Below, piece by piece: positions 51,899 through 60,850 of a stretch of 64,000 nt of DNA (positions are counted from its first letter, which is position 1; each line of letters begins with the position of its first letter). This stretch comes from Streptomyces sp. NBC_01549. GTDB taxonomy: Bacteria > Actinomycetota > Actinomycetes > Streptomycetales > Streptomycetaceae. The translations under genes and the position numbers were made by a program. The notes under the pieces are model-generated. The model saw nothing but the letters and a program-made list of their open reading frames with translations. It made no database searches and was not told the origin of the DNA. Location of the stretch: positions 4,831,001-4,895,000 of the forward strand of contig NZ_JAPEPW010000001.1 of NCBI RefSeq assembly GCF_026339955.1. The letters are read 5' to 3'.

Positions 51899-52734
51899 AA
51901 TGCTCCTCGCATCCGCTGCAACAGGCTCACGGAGTCTTCAAGGGTGAGAGCCTGTGAACGCATCCTGGCATACCGCATCTGGAGCATGCTGACGACTTTT
52001 GGATCAGCGATGAGCTGGCCGCTCTCTTGCCCTTCGCAGTAGGCGAACCGCCGGTTGTCAGGCGTCTCCAGCAACTGCATGGGGCCGTCGAGCCCCGCGT
52101 GCGTCTGCCGTACCTGCGGCATGACCTGGATCTCGACGTTACGCAGCTTGGCAATCGCCAGTACATGATCGGTGAGTTCTCGCGTGACCTCCACCCCGCC
52201 CGTGTGCCGTAGGAAGACCCCCTCCTCCAGGATGAAGCCGAACGCCGTATTGGGCCTCTCGCGCAGCAATCGTTGCCGTGCCGCCCGCGCCACCCACTGC
52301 GCTTCGATCTGCTCGTCGTCCAGTGGCGGCAGCTGGTTCGTGAACAACGTCCGCGAGTACGCCTCCGTCTGCAACAACCCCGGGATCAACCGGCACTCAT
52401 AGGTGTAGAGGGTGATCGCGGTCGTCTCCAGCCTCGCCCACTGCCGAAACCACGCCGCCAACCCCGGCTGCCTCGCCAGATGCCCCGCCGCCTTCCGTAA
52501 CGCCCCCGTGTTGCCCAGCACCTCCTCCGCCCGTTCCACGAACGTCGGATCCGGCATCCTCCGCCCCAACTCCACGGACGCCACCGTGTGTTTGGAGAAC
52601 CGCACCCGTTCCCCGAACTCCTCCCGGCTCAGCCCCGCATGCTCCCGCAGGGCCTGTACGACCGCCCCGAACGTCCGCAGACTGTCCGACGACTCGGGTT
52701 CTCCACCCGTCCCCACCGCGCCATCGACCACCAT
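51895..52734 (-). CDS. XRE-DUF5753 regulator (WhiJ-like)
   Basis: 279 residues. An N-terminal XRE helix-turn-helix (ALREHAGLSREEFGERVRFSKHTVASVELGRRMPD, about 28-65) is followed by the DUF5753 domain (ITLYTYECRLIPGLLQTEAYSRTLF; FILEEGVFLRHTGG; IQVMPQVRQTHAGLDGP). It belongs to the large Streptomyces family that affects development and antibiotic production, working with the DUF397 partner encoded next with a 4-nt overlap. The divergent HATPase gene starts 128 nt away, a further element common beside such pairs. Confidence 0.9.
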   Translation of the reverse strand: MVVDGAVGTGGEPESSDSLRTFGAVVQALREHAGLSREEFGERVRFSKHTVASVELGRRMPDPTFVERAEEVLGNTGALRKAAGHLARQPGLAAWFRQWARLETTAITLYTYECRLIPGLLQTEAYSRTLFTNQLPPLDDEQIEAQWVARAARQRLLRERPNTAFGFILEEGVFLRHTGGVEVTRELTDHVLAIAKLRNVEIQVMPQVRQTHAGLDGPMQLLETPDNRRFAYCEGQESGQLIADPKVVSMLQMRYARMRSQALTLEDSVSLLQRMRGAL

Positions 52735-52862
52735 GGGTCACCTCCCGCACCCCATGGTTACGCCCAGTGACCAGTACTGTCCAGTCCGTAACCGCGTACG
52801 CTCGCGCAGCGTACGCGGCGCGGACCTGGTGAAGCGGGCGTGATCACCGCCAGATTGGGCGC

Positions 52863-53393
52863 ATGACCGCACCATCCACCCAGCAACACCCGGTTACCGT
52901 ACGTGTGTTCATCCAGCAGCTCAGCGCCACCCCGCGCGGCGCCCGCCTCGCACGTCACCTCGCCCTGAACCAGCTGCACGCCTGGGGCATCCCGCACGGC
53001 ACGGACGCCTCCGACGCCGTCGCCCTGATCGTCGCCGAGCTCGCCGCCAACGCGGTCACCCACGGGCGGGTGCCGGGGCGGGACTTCGAGCTGCGGCTGT
53101 CCCTCGTCACGGGCAGCGTCCGCGTCGAGGTCACCGACACACGCAGTGGGCCGCGCCCGCCGGGACCGGGTGTCGTACCGCCTGTGCGTCCCCTCGACGA
53201 AGGCGGGCGGGGGCTCGTGCTCGTCGAGGCGGTCGCCGACCGTTGGGAGGTGCTGGACCGGGAGCCGCCCGGCAAGACCGTCCGCGCCGAGGTCGATCTG
53301 CCCGGGGTGGCTGTCCCTGGTCAGGGGGACGAGCGGGCCGCCTGTGCCGGATCCCGCGGCCCAGACCTGATCCGAACGACAGGCCCTAGCTGA
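52863..53393 (+). CDS. anti-sigma-like ATP-binding protein (HATPase_c_2)
   Basis: 176 residues of the SpoIIAB/RsbW-like group. The N-box is VAELAANAVTHGRVPGRDFE (about 58-77), followed by VEVTDTRSGPRP (G1) and the glycine-rich EGGRGLVLVEAVADRW (G2). Such proteins bind ATP and phosphorylate anti-anti-sigma factors or hold regulators in DUF397/DUF5753 neighbourhoods. The last 30 residues are unstructured. The gene is divergent from the DUF5753 regulator and its stop overlaps the convergent aminotransferase by 8 nt. Confidence 0.87.
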   Translation: MTAPSTQQHPVTVRVFIQQLSATPRGARLARHLALNQLHAWGIPHGTDASDAVALIVAELAANAVTHGRVPGRDFELRLSLVTGSVRVEVTDTRSGPRPPGPGVVPPVRPLDEGGRGLVLVEAVADRWEVLDREPPGKTVRAEVDLPGVAVPGQGDERAACAGSRGPDLIRTTGPS

Positions 53394-55209
53394 CCTGGTT
53401 GTACATCGCGCCCGCCGCCGGCCAGCCCGTGGGCTGGGGTGCGGGTGCCGGTTCCGGCTCGGTGCGGCCTCGTACCTGGGCGGCGGTCAGGCCCCGGTTG
53501 CGCAGACCCGGCATGCCGGTCTGGCCCAGCCCCGCGGCCGGGGCGGGGGACATGGCGGGCATCGCCGGCGGCTGGGGCGGCGGCTGCATCGACCGCGCCT
53601 GCGCCTGGGCCGCCGGTGACGGGGCCTGGGCGACGGCGGGGATCGGCGCCTGCTGTCGCTGTGCCTGGGCCTGAGCCTGTGCGGTCTGGGCCATCTGCGC
53701 CATCTGAGCGACCGGGGACATCTGCGGCGCCTGCGGCATCATCTGGGCGGCCGGCTGCATCTGGGCCACCCCTGGCATCTGGGCGACGCCGGGCATCTGC
53801 GCGACCGCCGGCATGGGCTGCTGCTGCGGGGCAGGCGCGGGCATCCGTGCCGCGGGCTGCTGCTGGGGCGGCATCATCGCGGCGGCCGGGGCGGGGGCCA
53901 GGCCCGGCATACCGGTGGGGGCCTGCGCCGGGGCCGGGCCCGGCCAGGTCTGGGCGGGCGGCAGGCTCGGCATCGCGGCGGCCTGCGCGGCCAGCGGCAT
54001 GCCGACCCCGTTCGTCTCGCTGATCAGACGGTCCACCGCCGCCGTACCCGAGCTGTAGCTGGTCCCTGTGCCCAGCTCGGGTACGGCGGCTCCCCTCCTG
54101 GACCCGTAGAGCACCTGTTCCATTCCGGACACCAGGCGACGCACGTCCGTCTCGGGGCGCACCACGAGTCTCAGGAAGCGACTGGACGAGCCGATCTTGT
54201 TGCCGCACTCACGGACCAGGATCCGGTGCTCGCTCAGCAGCCGGTCGCGGACGACGGTGCCCTCGGCGCCCACGGGAAGCCGTACGAAGAGGAAGTTGCC
54301 CTGCGAGGGGTAGACCGTCAGGCCGGGGAGCGCCGAGAGCTGGCGGGCCATGTCGAGGCGGTCGCGGCGCACCATGTGCAGGCTCTCCATGTACTCCTGC
54401 CCGTGCTCCTTGAGCATGAACACCACGGTCTCGGCGAAGGAGTTGAGGTTCCACTTGGGCAGCATGGAGCGGACCTTGCCGGCGAGCGCGGGGTTGGCCA
54501 CGAGGTAGCCGAAGCGGATGCCGTGCAGGCCGAAGTTCTTGCCGAGGCTGCGCAGGACGATGACGTTGGGCCGCAGGACGGCCTCTTCCACGACGCTCGG
54601 ATCGCTCTCGGCGTCGGCGAACTCCAGGAACGACTCGTCGATGACGATCAGGTCCAGGTCCTGGAGCTGATCCATGAAGTTGACCAGCGCGCGGCGGGTG
54701 AGGAAGCCGCCGTCGGGGTTGTTGGGGTTGCAGATGACGGCGACACGGGTGCCGCGGGCGCGGATGAACTCGATGTACTGGGCCGGGTCCAGAGCGAAGC
54801 CGTTGGACTCCATGAGCGGGAACATGTCGACCCGCTTGCCGGTCTCCATGGGCTGGTCGGTCCAGCGGCCGAAGGTGGGGACGGGGATGGCGAGGGACTC
54901 GCGCACGAGCAGGTGGTCGATCCAGGTGATCAGCTCGGTGGAGCCGTTGCCCATCGCGACGCAGCTCGGCGGGAGTTGGAGCAGCGCGCACAGCTCGGCC
55001 GTGATCGTGTCGGCGCTGCTCGGGTAGTACGTGATGATCTCGCGCAGCCGCCCGGCCAGTTCGTCGAACATGCCGGGGGTGGGGAAGTACGGGTTGCACG
55101 GGATGCAGAAGTCGATCGGGCCGACTCCATCGCTCTCGCGGGCCAGCGCAGCCATCGAGGGGCTGTGCGCCGCAGTACCGCGGAACAGCGAGGCGACGTT
55201 GTCGGCCAT
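53386..55209 (-). CDS. PLP-dependent aminotransferase with a long Pro/Ala/Gln/Met-rich tail
   Basis: 607 residues. Residues 1-370 are a fold-type I aminotransferase of the histidinol-phosphate/threonine-phosphate type: the aromatic cradle in CIPCNPYFPTP, NPNNPDGG (161-168) and the PLP Lys224 in SLGKNFGLHG, with a closing Arg (FLRLVVRPE). Residues 371-607 are a low-complexity tail built of Ala, Pro, Gln and Met with near-repeats (QMPGVAQMPGVAQM) and a final Arg/Pro segment. The tail is not part of any aminotransferase I know and doubles the usual length. ATG 55209 has GGAGG 4 nt upstream. Confidence 0.87.
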   Translation of the reverse strand: MADNVASLFRGTAAHSPSMAALARESDGVGPIDFCIPCNPYFPTPGMFDELAGRLREIITYYPSSADTITAELCALLQLPPSCVAMGNGSTELITWIDHLLVRESLAIPVPTFGRWTDQPMETGKRVDMFPLMESNGFALDPAQYIEFIRARGTRVAVICNPNNPDGGFLTRRALVNFMDQLQDLDLIVIDESFLEFADAESDPSVVEEAVLRPNVIVLRSLGKNFGLHGIRFGYLVANPALAGKVRSMLPKWNLNSFAETVVFMLKEHGQEYMESLHMVRRDRLDMARQLSALPGLTVYPSQGNFLFVRLPVGAEGTVVRDRLLSEHRILVRECGNKIGSSSRFLRLVVRPETDVRRLVSGMEQVLYGSRRGAAVPELGTGTSYSSGTAAVDRLISETNGVGMPLAAQAAAMPSLPPAQTWPGPAPAQAPTGMPGLAPAPAAAMMPPQQQPAARMPAPAPQQQPMPAVAQMPGVAQMPGVAQMQPAAQMMPQAPQMSPVAQMAQMAQTAQAQAQAQRQQAPIPAVAQAPSPAAQAQARSMQPPPQPPAMPAMSPAPAAGLGQTGMPGLRNRGLTAAQVRGRTEPEPAPAPQPTGWPAAGAMYNQVS

Positions 55210-55333
55210 GGAACCTCCGGTCTCTGGGTGGCCCGCGCGGGGGAGCACGGGCCGCCCTCTCATACGGATGCGGAGGGGGCGCCGTTCAACTCGTGAGGAT
55301 TGAGTAAGGGTCGACTTTTCCCGGCAACCAAAA

Positions 55334-55363
55334 GGGCCCCGGTGGCGTCACCCACCGAGGCCC
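55334..55363 (-). terminator. hairpin terminator of the aldose epimerase gene
   Basis: GGGCCCCGGTGG (55334-55345) pairs with CCACCGAGGCCC (55352-55363), with a small internal mismatch. It follows the epimerase stop (55391) on the minus strand. Confidence 0.6.
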
Positions 55364-55390
55364 CGATGTCACGCGAATGTCAGGCGGACG

Positions 55391-56539
55391 TCACGCGCTG
55401 AACGAATGGACCGTCGTCGTGCGGTACGTCTGCCCAGGTCGCAGCACCGTCGAGGGGAACGACGGGTGGTTCGGCGAGTCCGGGAAGTGCTGGGTCTCCA
55501 GGCACATGCCGTCGCCCTGCCGGTAGGTGTGACCGGAGGGGCCGACCAGAGTGCCGTCCAGGAAGTTGCCCGAGTAGAACTGCACGCCCGGCTGGTCCGT
55601 CGCGATCTTCAGGGTGCGGCCGGACTTCGGGTCGCGCAGGGTCGCGATGTGCTCGGGCCGGGCGGTGACGCCCTTGTCGAGGACCCAGTTGTGGTCGAAG
55701 CCCTTGGCGGTGACCAGTTGGGGGTGGCCGACGCGGATGTCCCGGCCGATCGGCTTGGCCTTGCGGAAGTCGAAGGGGGTGCCCGCGACCTTGGCCAGCT
55801 CACCGGTGGGGATCAGCCCCGAGTCGGTGGGCGTGAAGCGGCCCGCGGCCAGGTGGAGCTCGTGGTCGTAGATGCCGCCGCTGCCCTCACCGGCGAGGTT
55901 GTAGTACGTGTGGTTGGTGAGGTTGACGACCGTGGCCTTGTCGGTGGTGGCCTGGTAGTCGATGCGCCAGTCGCCGTGCTTGGTGAGGGTGTAGGTCACC
56001 TTCACCTTGAGCGTGCCCGGGTAGCCCATCTCACCGTCGACGCTGGTGTAGTGGAGGTGCAGGCCGACGTCGGAGCCCGAGGTGAAGCCCTCGATGTCCC
56101 ACACCTTGGTGTTGAAGCCCTTGGCACCGCCGTGCAGGCTGTTCACGCCGTCGTTGACGGAGAGCTGGTAGGCCTTGCCGTCCAGGGTGAACTGTCCCTT
56201 GGCGATACGGTTGCCGTAGCGGCCGATCGTCGCCCCGAAGAACGTCGTCCCGGCGACGTACGAGGCGAGGTTGTCGTACCCGAGGGAGACGTTGGCGTAG
56301 CGCCCGTGCCGGTCGGGGATCTCCAGGGACTGGACGATGCCGCCGTAGGAGATGACCTTCAGCCGCGTACCGCCGTTCTCCAGCGACCAGCGGTAGACCT
56401 TGGTGCCGTCGGCGAGCTTGCCGAAGAGCTCCTTCACCGGCTTCCTGCCTCCCGTGCTCGCGTGGGCGGTGCCGACCGTGGCGGCGGTGAGACCCGTGGC
56501 CGCGGCCGCGGCGATGACCGTACGTCTGCTCGTTTCCAT
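55391..56539 (-). CDS. Tat-exported aldose 1-epimerase (mutarotase)
   Basis: 382 residues. The signal SRRTVIAAAAATGLTAATVG gives Tat export. The galactose-mutarotase fold is clear: FGATIGRYGNRIAKG, catalytic acid His136 (NSLHGG), His210 (NLTNHTYYNL) and the base Glu in CLETQHFPDSPNH. It equilibrates the alpha and beta anomers of hexoses or pentoses outside the membrane, preparing the sugar for the uptake system encoded upstream on the same strand. AGGAG lies 5 nt before ATG 56539. The leader contains a GGAATCGCTTCC hairpin/operator-like element. Confidence 0.9.
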   Translation of the reverse strand: METSRRTVIAAAAATGLTAATVGTAHASTGGRKPVKELFGKLADGTKVYRWSLENGGTRLKVISYGGIVQSLEIPDRHGRYANVSLGYDNLASYVAGTTFFGATIGRYGNRIAKGQFTLDGKAYQLSVNDGVNSLHGGAKGFNTKVWDIEGFTSGSDVGLHLHYTSVDGEMGYPGTLKVKVTYTLTKHGDWRIDYQATTDKATVVNLTNHTYYNLAGEGSGGIYDHELHLAAGRFTPTDSGLIPTGELAKVAGTPFDFRKAKPIGRDIRVGHPQLVTAKGFDHNWVLDKGVTARPEHIATLRDPKSGRTLKIATDQPGVQFYSGNFLDGTLVGPSGHTYRQGDGMCLETQHFPDSPNHPSFPSTVLRPGQTYRTTTVHSFSA

Positions 56540-56556
56540 TGCGGCTCCTGGTAAAT

Positions 56557-56575
56557 GGGGGAATCGCTTCCCCGG
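56557..56575. promoter_or_regulatory. operator-like hairpin before the aldose epimerase
   Basis: GGGGGAATCGCTTCCCC forms an inverted repeat (GGGGAA/TTCCCC) just upstream of the epimerase start. The centre matches the GAAnCGCTTC form seen at 37386 and 40688, so it may be a site for a shared LacI-type repressor, or simply a leader hairpin. Confidence 0.35.
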
Positions 56576-56736
56576 CCTGTGCGGTGCGTAGTTGTGCGGT
56601 ATCTTTCTGTTGTTCCTTCGGGGACAGGTTCGGGCTGGACCGCAGCCTTCGGGCTGGAAGCCCGCTGCCTTCGGGCTGGCAGGCGGAGTCACGTGCGGCT
56701 CCTGCAGTGAAGGAAGCCGAGTCCTGCAAGGACATG

Positions 56737-56762
56737 GGGCCCCGCCGGTCGGCGGGGCCCCT
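56737..56762 (-). terminator. perfect GC hairpin terminator of the sugar-uptake operon
   Basis: GGGGCCCCGCCG (56737-56748) pairs with CGGCGGGGCCCC (56751-56762) with no mismatch and a 2-base tip. It lies 5 nt beyond the permease stop at 56768. Confidence 0.8.
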
Positions 56763-56767
56763 GTCGT

Positions 56768-58012
56768 TTACGAACCGACCTTGCGCTTGTTCCACACGTC
56801 GAAGCCGACCGCGGCCAGCAGTACCAGTCCCTTGATGACCTGCTGCCAGTCGGAGCCGATGCCGACGAGGTTCATACCGTTGTTCAGCACGCCCAGGACG
56901 AGACCACCGATGATCGCGCCGAGGACCGTGCCCACGCCGCCGCTCATCGACGCGCCGCCGATGAACGAGGCCGCGATCGCCTCGAGTTCGAAGTTCAGAC
57001 CGGCCTTGGGCGAGGCCGCGTTGAAGCGGGCGGCGAAGACCAGACCCGCCAGGGCCGCGAGCATGCCCATGTTCAGGAAGAGCAGGAAGACGACCTTCTT
57101 GTCCTTCACACCCGACAGCTTGGCCGCCGGGAGGTTGCCGCCGATCGCGTAGACGTGCCGGCCGATGACCGAGTTGCGCATCAGGTAGCCGAAGCCGACG
57201 ACCAGGACGCCGAGGATCAGCAGGACCACCGGAGCGCCCTTGTAGCTGGCGAGCAGCATGGTGACGGTGAGCACGGCGGCGACCAGCGCGACGAGCTTGA
57301 GGTAGAAGAGGTTCGTCGGCAGTACGTCGAGCGAGAACTCCTGCTGCCGCTTGCGGTCGCGGACCTCCTGGAACACCACGAACACGATCAGACCGATGCC
57401 GAGCAGCAGGGTGAGGTTGTGGTAGTTGGTGTTGGGGCCGACCTCGGGCAGGAAGCCGTTGGCGACCTTCTGCAGACCGTCCGGGAACGGGCCGATCGTC
57501 TGGCCCTTGAGGAAGATCTCGGTCAGACCGCGGAAGGTCAGCATGCCCGCCAGGGTCACGATGAACGACGGCATGCCGAGATACGCGATGAAGAACCCCT
57601 GCGCGGCGCCCGCGGCCGCGCCTATGGCCAGGCACAGCACCAGGGCGATTGGCCAGGAGATGTCGTGATTGACCATCAGTACGGCGCCCATCGCGCCCAC
57701 GAACGCCGTCAGCGAGCCGACCGACAGGTCGATGTGGCCCGCGATGATGACGAGCATCATGCCGATCGCGAGGATCAGGATGTAGCTGTTCTGCAGCACC
57801 AGGTTGGAGACGTTGCGCGGCAGCAGCAGGTCTCCGTCGGTCCATACGGCGAACAGCACCACGATCAGACCGAGGGCGAACAGCATGCCGTACTGCCGCA
57901 TGTTGCGGCGCATGCCGTCCAGCATCAGCTGAAGCAGGCCCTCGCCCGTGGCCGAGCCGCTCTTGCCGGGCGGCGCCGGGGCCGGCGTCTTGGCGGTCAC
58001 ATCCGTGCTCAT
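56768..58012 (-). CDS. gguB: multiple-monosaccharide ABC transporter permease (GguB/MmsB-like)
   Basis: 414 residues, about ten membrane helices of the ribose/xylose-type (CUT2) permease family. Signatures: AIGMMLVIIAGHIDLSVGS, then FIVTLAGMLTFRGL, GGASMSGGVGTVLGAIIGG and the end NLVGIGSDWQQVIKGLVLL. It forms the membrane channel for the ATPase and binding protein encoded upstream, with which it overlaps by 4 nt. Substrates of homologues are arabinose, xylose, galactose and glucose. Confidence 0.9.
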   Translation of the reverse strand: MSTDVTAKTPAPAPPGKSGSATGEGLLQLMLDGMRRNMRQYGMLFALGLIVVLFAVWTDGDLLLPRNVSNLVLQNSYILILAIGMMLVIIAGHIDLSVGSLTAFVGAMGAVLMVNHDISWPIALVLCLAIGAAAGAAQGFFIAYLGMPSFIVTLAGMLTFRGLTEIFLKGQTIGPFPDGLQKVANGFLPEVGPNTNYHNLTLLLGIGLIVFVVFQEVRDRKRQQEFSLDVLPTNLFYLKLVALVAAVLTVTMLLASYKGAPVVLLILGVLVVGFGYLMRNSVIGRHVYAIGGNLPAAKLSGVKDKKVVFLLFLNMGMLAALAGLVFAARFNAASPKAGLNFELEAIAASFIGGASMSGGVGTVLGAIIGGLVLGVLNNGMNLVGIGSDWQQVIKGLVLLAAVGFDVWNKRKVGS

Positions 58013-59559
58013 CGGGTTACCTCTTTGTCCTTCGTCATCTGGCGCATCAGCGATTCCTGCGAGGCCTCCGCCCGCGAGAACTCACCCGTCAGCCGTCCTG
58101 CGGCCATGGTGTAGATGCGGTCGCACATTCCGAGCAGCTCCGGGAGCTCGGAGGAGATGAAGACGACCGCCTTGCCCTCGGCCGCCAGCTTGTCGATGAC
58201 CGTGTAGATCTCGAACTTGGCGCCCACGTCGATCCCGCGGGTCGGCTCGTCGAGGATCAGCACCTCGGGGCCCGCGAAGATCCACTTGCTGAGGACGACC
58301 TTCTGTTGGTTGCCGCCCGACAGCTTGCCCACCGGCTCGAAGACGGTCGGCGCCTTGATGTTCATGGACTTGCGGAAGCCCTCGGAGACCTGCCGCTCCT
58401 CGTGCTCGTCGACGATCCCGCGCTTGGCCACCTTGCCCAGGGCACTGAGCGTGATGTTGCGGTTGATGGTGTCGATGAGGTTGAGGCCGTAGTGCTTGCG
58501 GTCCTCGGTGACGTACGCGATCCCGTGTCCGACCGCTTCGGACACGGTCTTCGTACGGATCTCCTTGCCGTCCTTGAGCACCGTGCCGCCCGCGTACCGG
58601 CCGTAGGTGCGTCCGAAGACGTTCATCGCCAGTTCGGTGCGTCCGGCGCCCATGAGCCCCGCGATGCCGACGATCTCACCGCGCCGCACGGAGATCGACA
58701 CGTCGTCGACCACCTTGCGCTGCTGGTCGATCGGGTGGAACACGGTCCAGTCACGGATCTCCAGGGCGGGCGCGGCGCCCTCCTCCGGCGTGTGCGGCGT
58801 CCGCTCCGGGAAGCGGTGTTCGAGGTCGCGGCCCACCATGCCACTGATGATCCGGTCCTCGGTGGTCTCCGCGGCCTTCACGTCGAGTGTCTCGATGGTC
58901 CGGCCGTCGCGCAGGATGGTCACCGAGTCCGCGACCCGCTCGATCTCGTTCAGCTTGTGGGAGATGATGATCGAGGTGATGCCCTGCTTCTTCAACTCCA
59001 GGATGAGATCCAGGAGTTTGCCGCTGTCCTCGTCGTTCAGGGCGGCCGTCGGCTCATCCAGGATGAGCAGCTTCACCTGCTTCGACAGCGCCTTGGCGAT
59101 CTCGACGAGCTGCTGCTTGCCCACGCCGATGTCGGCGACACGGGTCTGCGGGTTCTCGTCGAGTCCGACCCGCCGCAGCAGTTCGGCGGCGTGGCGCAGC
59201 GTCTCGGTCCAGCTGATGAGTCCGCGCGTGGCGTGCTCGTTGCCGAGGAAGATGTTCTCCGCGATGGAGAGATAGGGCACCAGGGCCAGCTCCTGGTGGA
59301 TGATCACGATGCCGTGGTGCTCACTGGCCCTGATGTCCTTGAACGAGCAGACCTCTCCCTCGAAGAGGATGTCCCCCTCGTACGATCCGTGCGGGTGGAC
59401 GCCGGAGAGGACCTTCATCAAGGTCGACTTGCCGGCGCCGTTCTCCCCGCAGATGGCATGGACCTCGCCCTGCTGGACGGTCAGAGTGACGTCCGACAGC
59501 GCCTTGACGCCGGGAAAGGTCTTGACGATCGAGCGCATTTCCAGGACGGGTCCCGCCAT
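58009..59559 (-). CDS. gguA: multiple-monosaccharide ABC transporter ATPase (GguA/MmsA-like)
   Basis: 516 residues with two ABC cassettes. The N-terminal one is complete (Walker A GENGAGKST, signature and DEPTAALND). The second keeps a diverged Walker A (GLMGAGRTELA), the LSGGNQQKVVLSKW signature and DEPTRGID, as in RbsA/XylG. It powers the uptake of monosaccharides. ATG 59559 follows GGAAGG at 7 nt; an upstream TTG frame start is not needed. It is 32 nt downstream of the binding-protein stop and overlaps the permease start by 4 nt. Confidence 0.92.
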   Translation of the reverse strand: MAGPVLEMRSIVKTFPGVKALSDVTLTVQQGEVHAICGENGAGKSTLMKVLSGVHPHGSYEGDILFEGEVCSFKDIRASEHHGIVIIHQELALVPYLSIAENIFLGNEHATRGLISWTETLRHAAELLRRVGLDENPQTRVADIGVGKQQLVEIAKALSKQVKLLILDEPTAALNDEDSGKLLDLILELKKQGITSIIISHKLNEIERVADSVTILRDGRTIETLDVKAAETTEDRIISGMVGRDLEHRFPERTPHTPEEGAAPALEIRDWTVFHPIDQQRKVVDDVSISVRRGEIVGIAGLMGAGRTELAMNVFGRTYGRYAGGTVLKDGKEIRTKTVSEAVGHGIAYVTEDRKHYGLNLIDTINRNITLSALGKVAKRGIVDEHEERQVSEGFRKSMNIKAPTVFEPVGKLSGGNQQKVVLSKWIFAGPEVLILDEPTRGIDVGAKFEIYTVIDKLAAEGKAVVFISSELPELLGMCDRIYTMAAGRLTGEFSRAEASQESLMRQMTKDKEVTR

Positions 59560-59591
59560 GGTCGTGCCTTCCAATCACTAGGAGGTGGCGG

Positions 59592-60707
59592 TTACTTGAG
59601 GTCGCTGTCCTTGTAGTAGCCGGTGGCGACGAGTTCCTTCTCGTAGTTGGTCTTGTCGACGCTGACCGGCTGCAGCAGGTAGGCGGGGACGACCTTGGTG
59701 CCGTTGTCGTACGTCTTGTCGTCGTTGATCTCGGGCTTCTTGTTGTTGAGGGCCGCGTCGACCATGTCCGTGGCCACCTTGGCCAGCTTGCGGATGTCCT
59801 TGTAGACGGTCTGCGTCTGCTCACCCGAGATGATCGACTTCACCGAGGCCAGCTCGGCGTCCTGACCGGTGACGACCGGCAGCGGCTTGTTCTTGGAGCC
59901 GTAGTCGTCCGACTTCAGCGAGGAGAGGATGCCGATGGAGATGCCGTCGTAGGGCGAGAGCACCGCGTCGACCTTGGCGCTCTTGTACGACGAGGTCAGG
60001 ATGTCGTCCATGCGCTTCTGGGCGGTGCCGCCGTCCCAGCGCAAGGTGGTGACCTGGTTCAGCGCGGTCTGGCCGGACTTGACGACGAGCTGCTTCTTGT
60101 CGATGTAGGGCTGCAGAGCCTTCATCGCGCCGCCGAAGAAGTACTTCGTGTTGTTGTCGTCGTTCGAGCCGGCGAAGAGCTCGATGTTGAACGGGCCCTT
60201 CTTGGAACCGTCCGCGAGACCGAGCTTCTGCAGGATGTAGTTGCCCTGGAGCGTGCCGACCTTCTCGTTGTCGAAGGACGCGTAGTAGTCGACGTTCTTG
60301 GAGCCGAGGATCAGGCGGTCGTAGGAGATGACCGGGATCTTGGCGTCGGCGGCCTGCTGGAGCACGTTGTTCATCGACTTGTTGTCGATGGCCGCGATGA
60401 TCAAGGCCTTCACGCCCTGCGTGATCATGTTCTCGATCTGCGAGACCTGCGTGTCCGGGTCGTCCTCGCCGTAGGCCAGCTTGGTCTTGTACCCCTTCGC
60501 CTCAAGGTCCGTGACCACATTCTTGCCGTCGGCGATCCAGCGCTCGGAGGACTTGGTCGGCATGGAGATGCCGATCGTGCCGCCCTTGGCGTCCTTGCTG
60601 TCGGAGTCCTTGCTGCCGCCGTCGCTGTTCTGGCCGCAGGCGGTCAGGGTGAGGGCGAGAGAGGCCGCGCCGGCGATGGCGGTGAGGGCGGCTCTGCGGT
60701 TGCGCAT
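59592..60707 (-). CDS. chvE: multiple-monosaccharide-binding lipoprotein (ChvE-like)
   Basis: 371 residues. A lipoprotein signal (RRAALTAIAGAASLALTLTAC) ends at a lipobox Cys, followed by a Ser/Asp/Lys-rich linker. The periplasmic-binding fold is of the ribose/xylose group: ISMPTKSSERWIADGKN, ALIIAAIDNKSMNNVLQQAAD, VISYDRLILGSKNVDYYASFDNEKVG, VLSPYDGISIGI. It captures monosaccharides for GguAB. Three ATG codons lie in a row; 60707 is chosen because AAGGA lies 8 nt before it. The 143-nt gap to the next gene is A/C-rich and should contain the operon promoter. Confidence 0.92.
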   Translation of the reverse strand: MRNRRAALTAIAGAASLALTLTACGQNSDGGSKDSDSKDAKGGTIGISMPTKSSERWIADGKNVVTDLEAKGYKTKLAYGEDDPDTQVSQIENMITQGVKALIIAAIDNKSMNNVLQQAADAKIPVISYDRLILGSKNVDYYASFDNEKVGTLQGNYILQKLGLADGSKKGPFNIELFAGSNDDNNTKYFFGGAMKALQPYIDKKQLVVKSGQTALNQVTTLRWDGGTAQKRMDDILTSSYKSAKVDAVLSPYDGISIGILSSLKSDDYGSKNKPLPVVTGQDAELASVKSIISGEQTQTVYKDIRKLAKVATDMVDAALNNKKPEINDDKTYDNGTKVVPAYLLQPVSVDKTNYEKELVATGYYKDSDLK

Positions 60708-60850
60708 GATCATCATCCTTGATGTCTTGGGCCGGGCTCGGTCTCGCGTTACGGGGATGCTCCGAGAGCGTTGCGAGGGAAAAACCCAGAGGAGTTGTGT
60801 GGGATTGTGCGCGGCTGTGTCGGCTTGTGTGAAGAGGGTTTGTGCGAACG

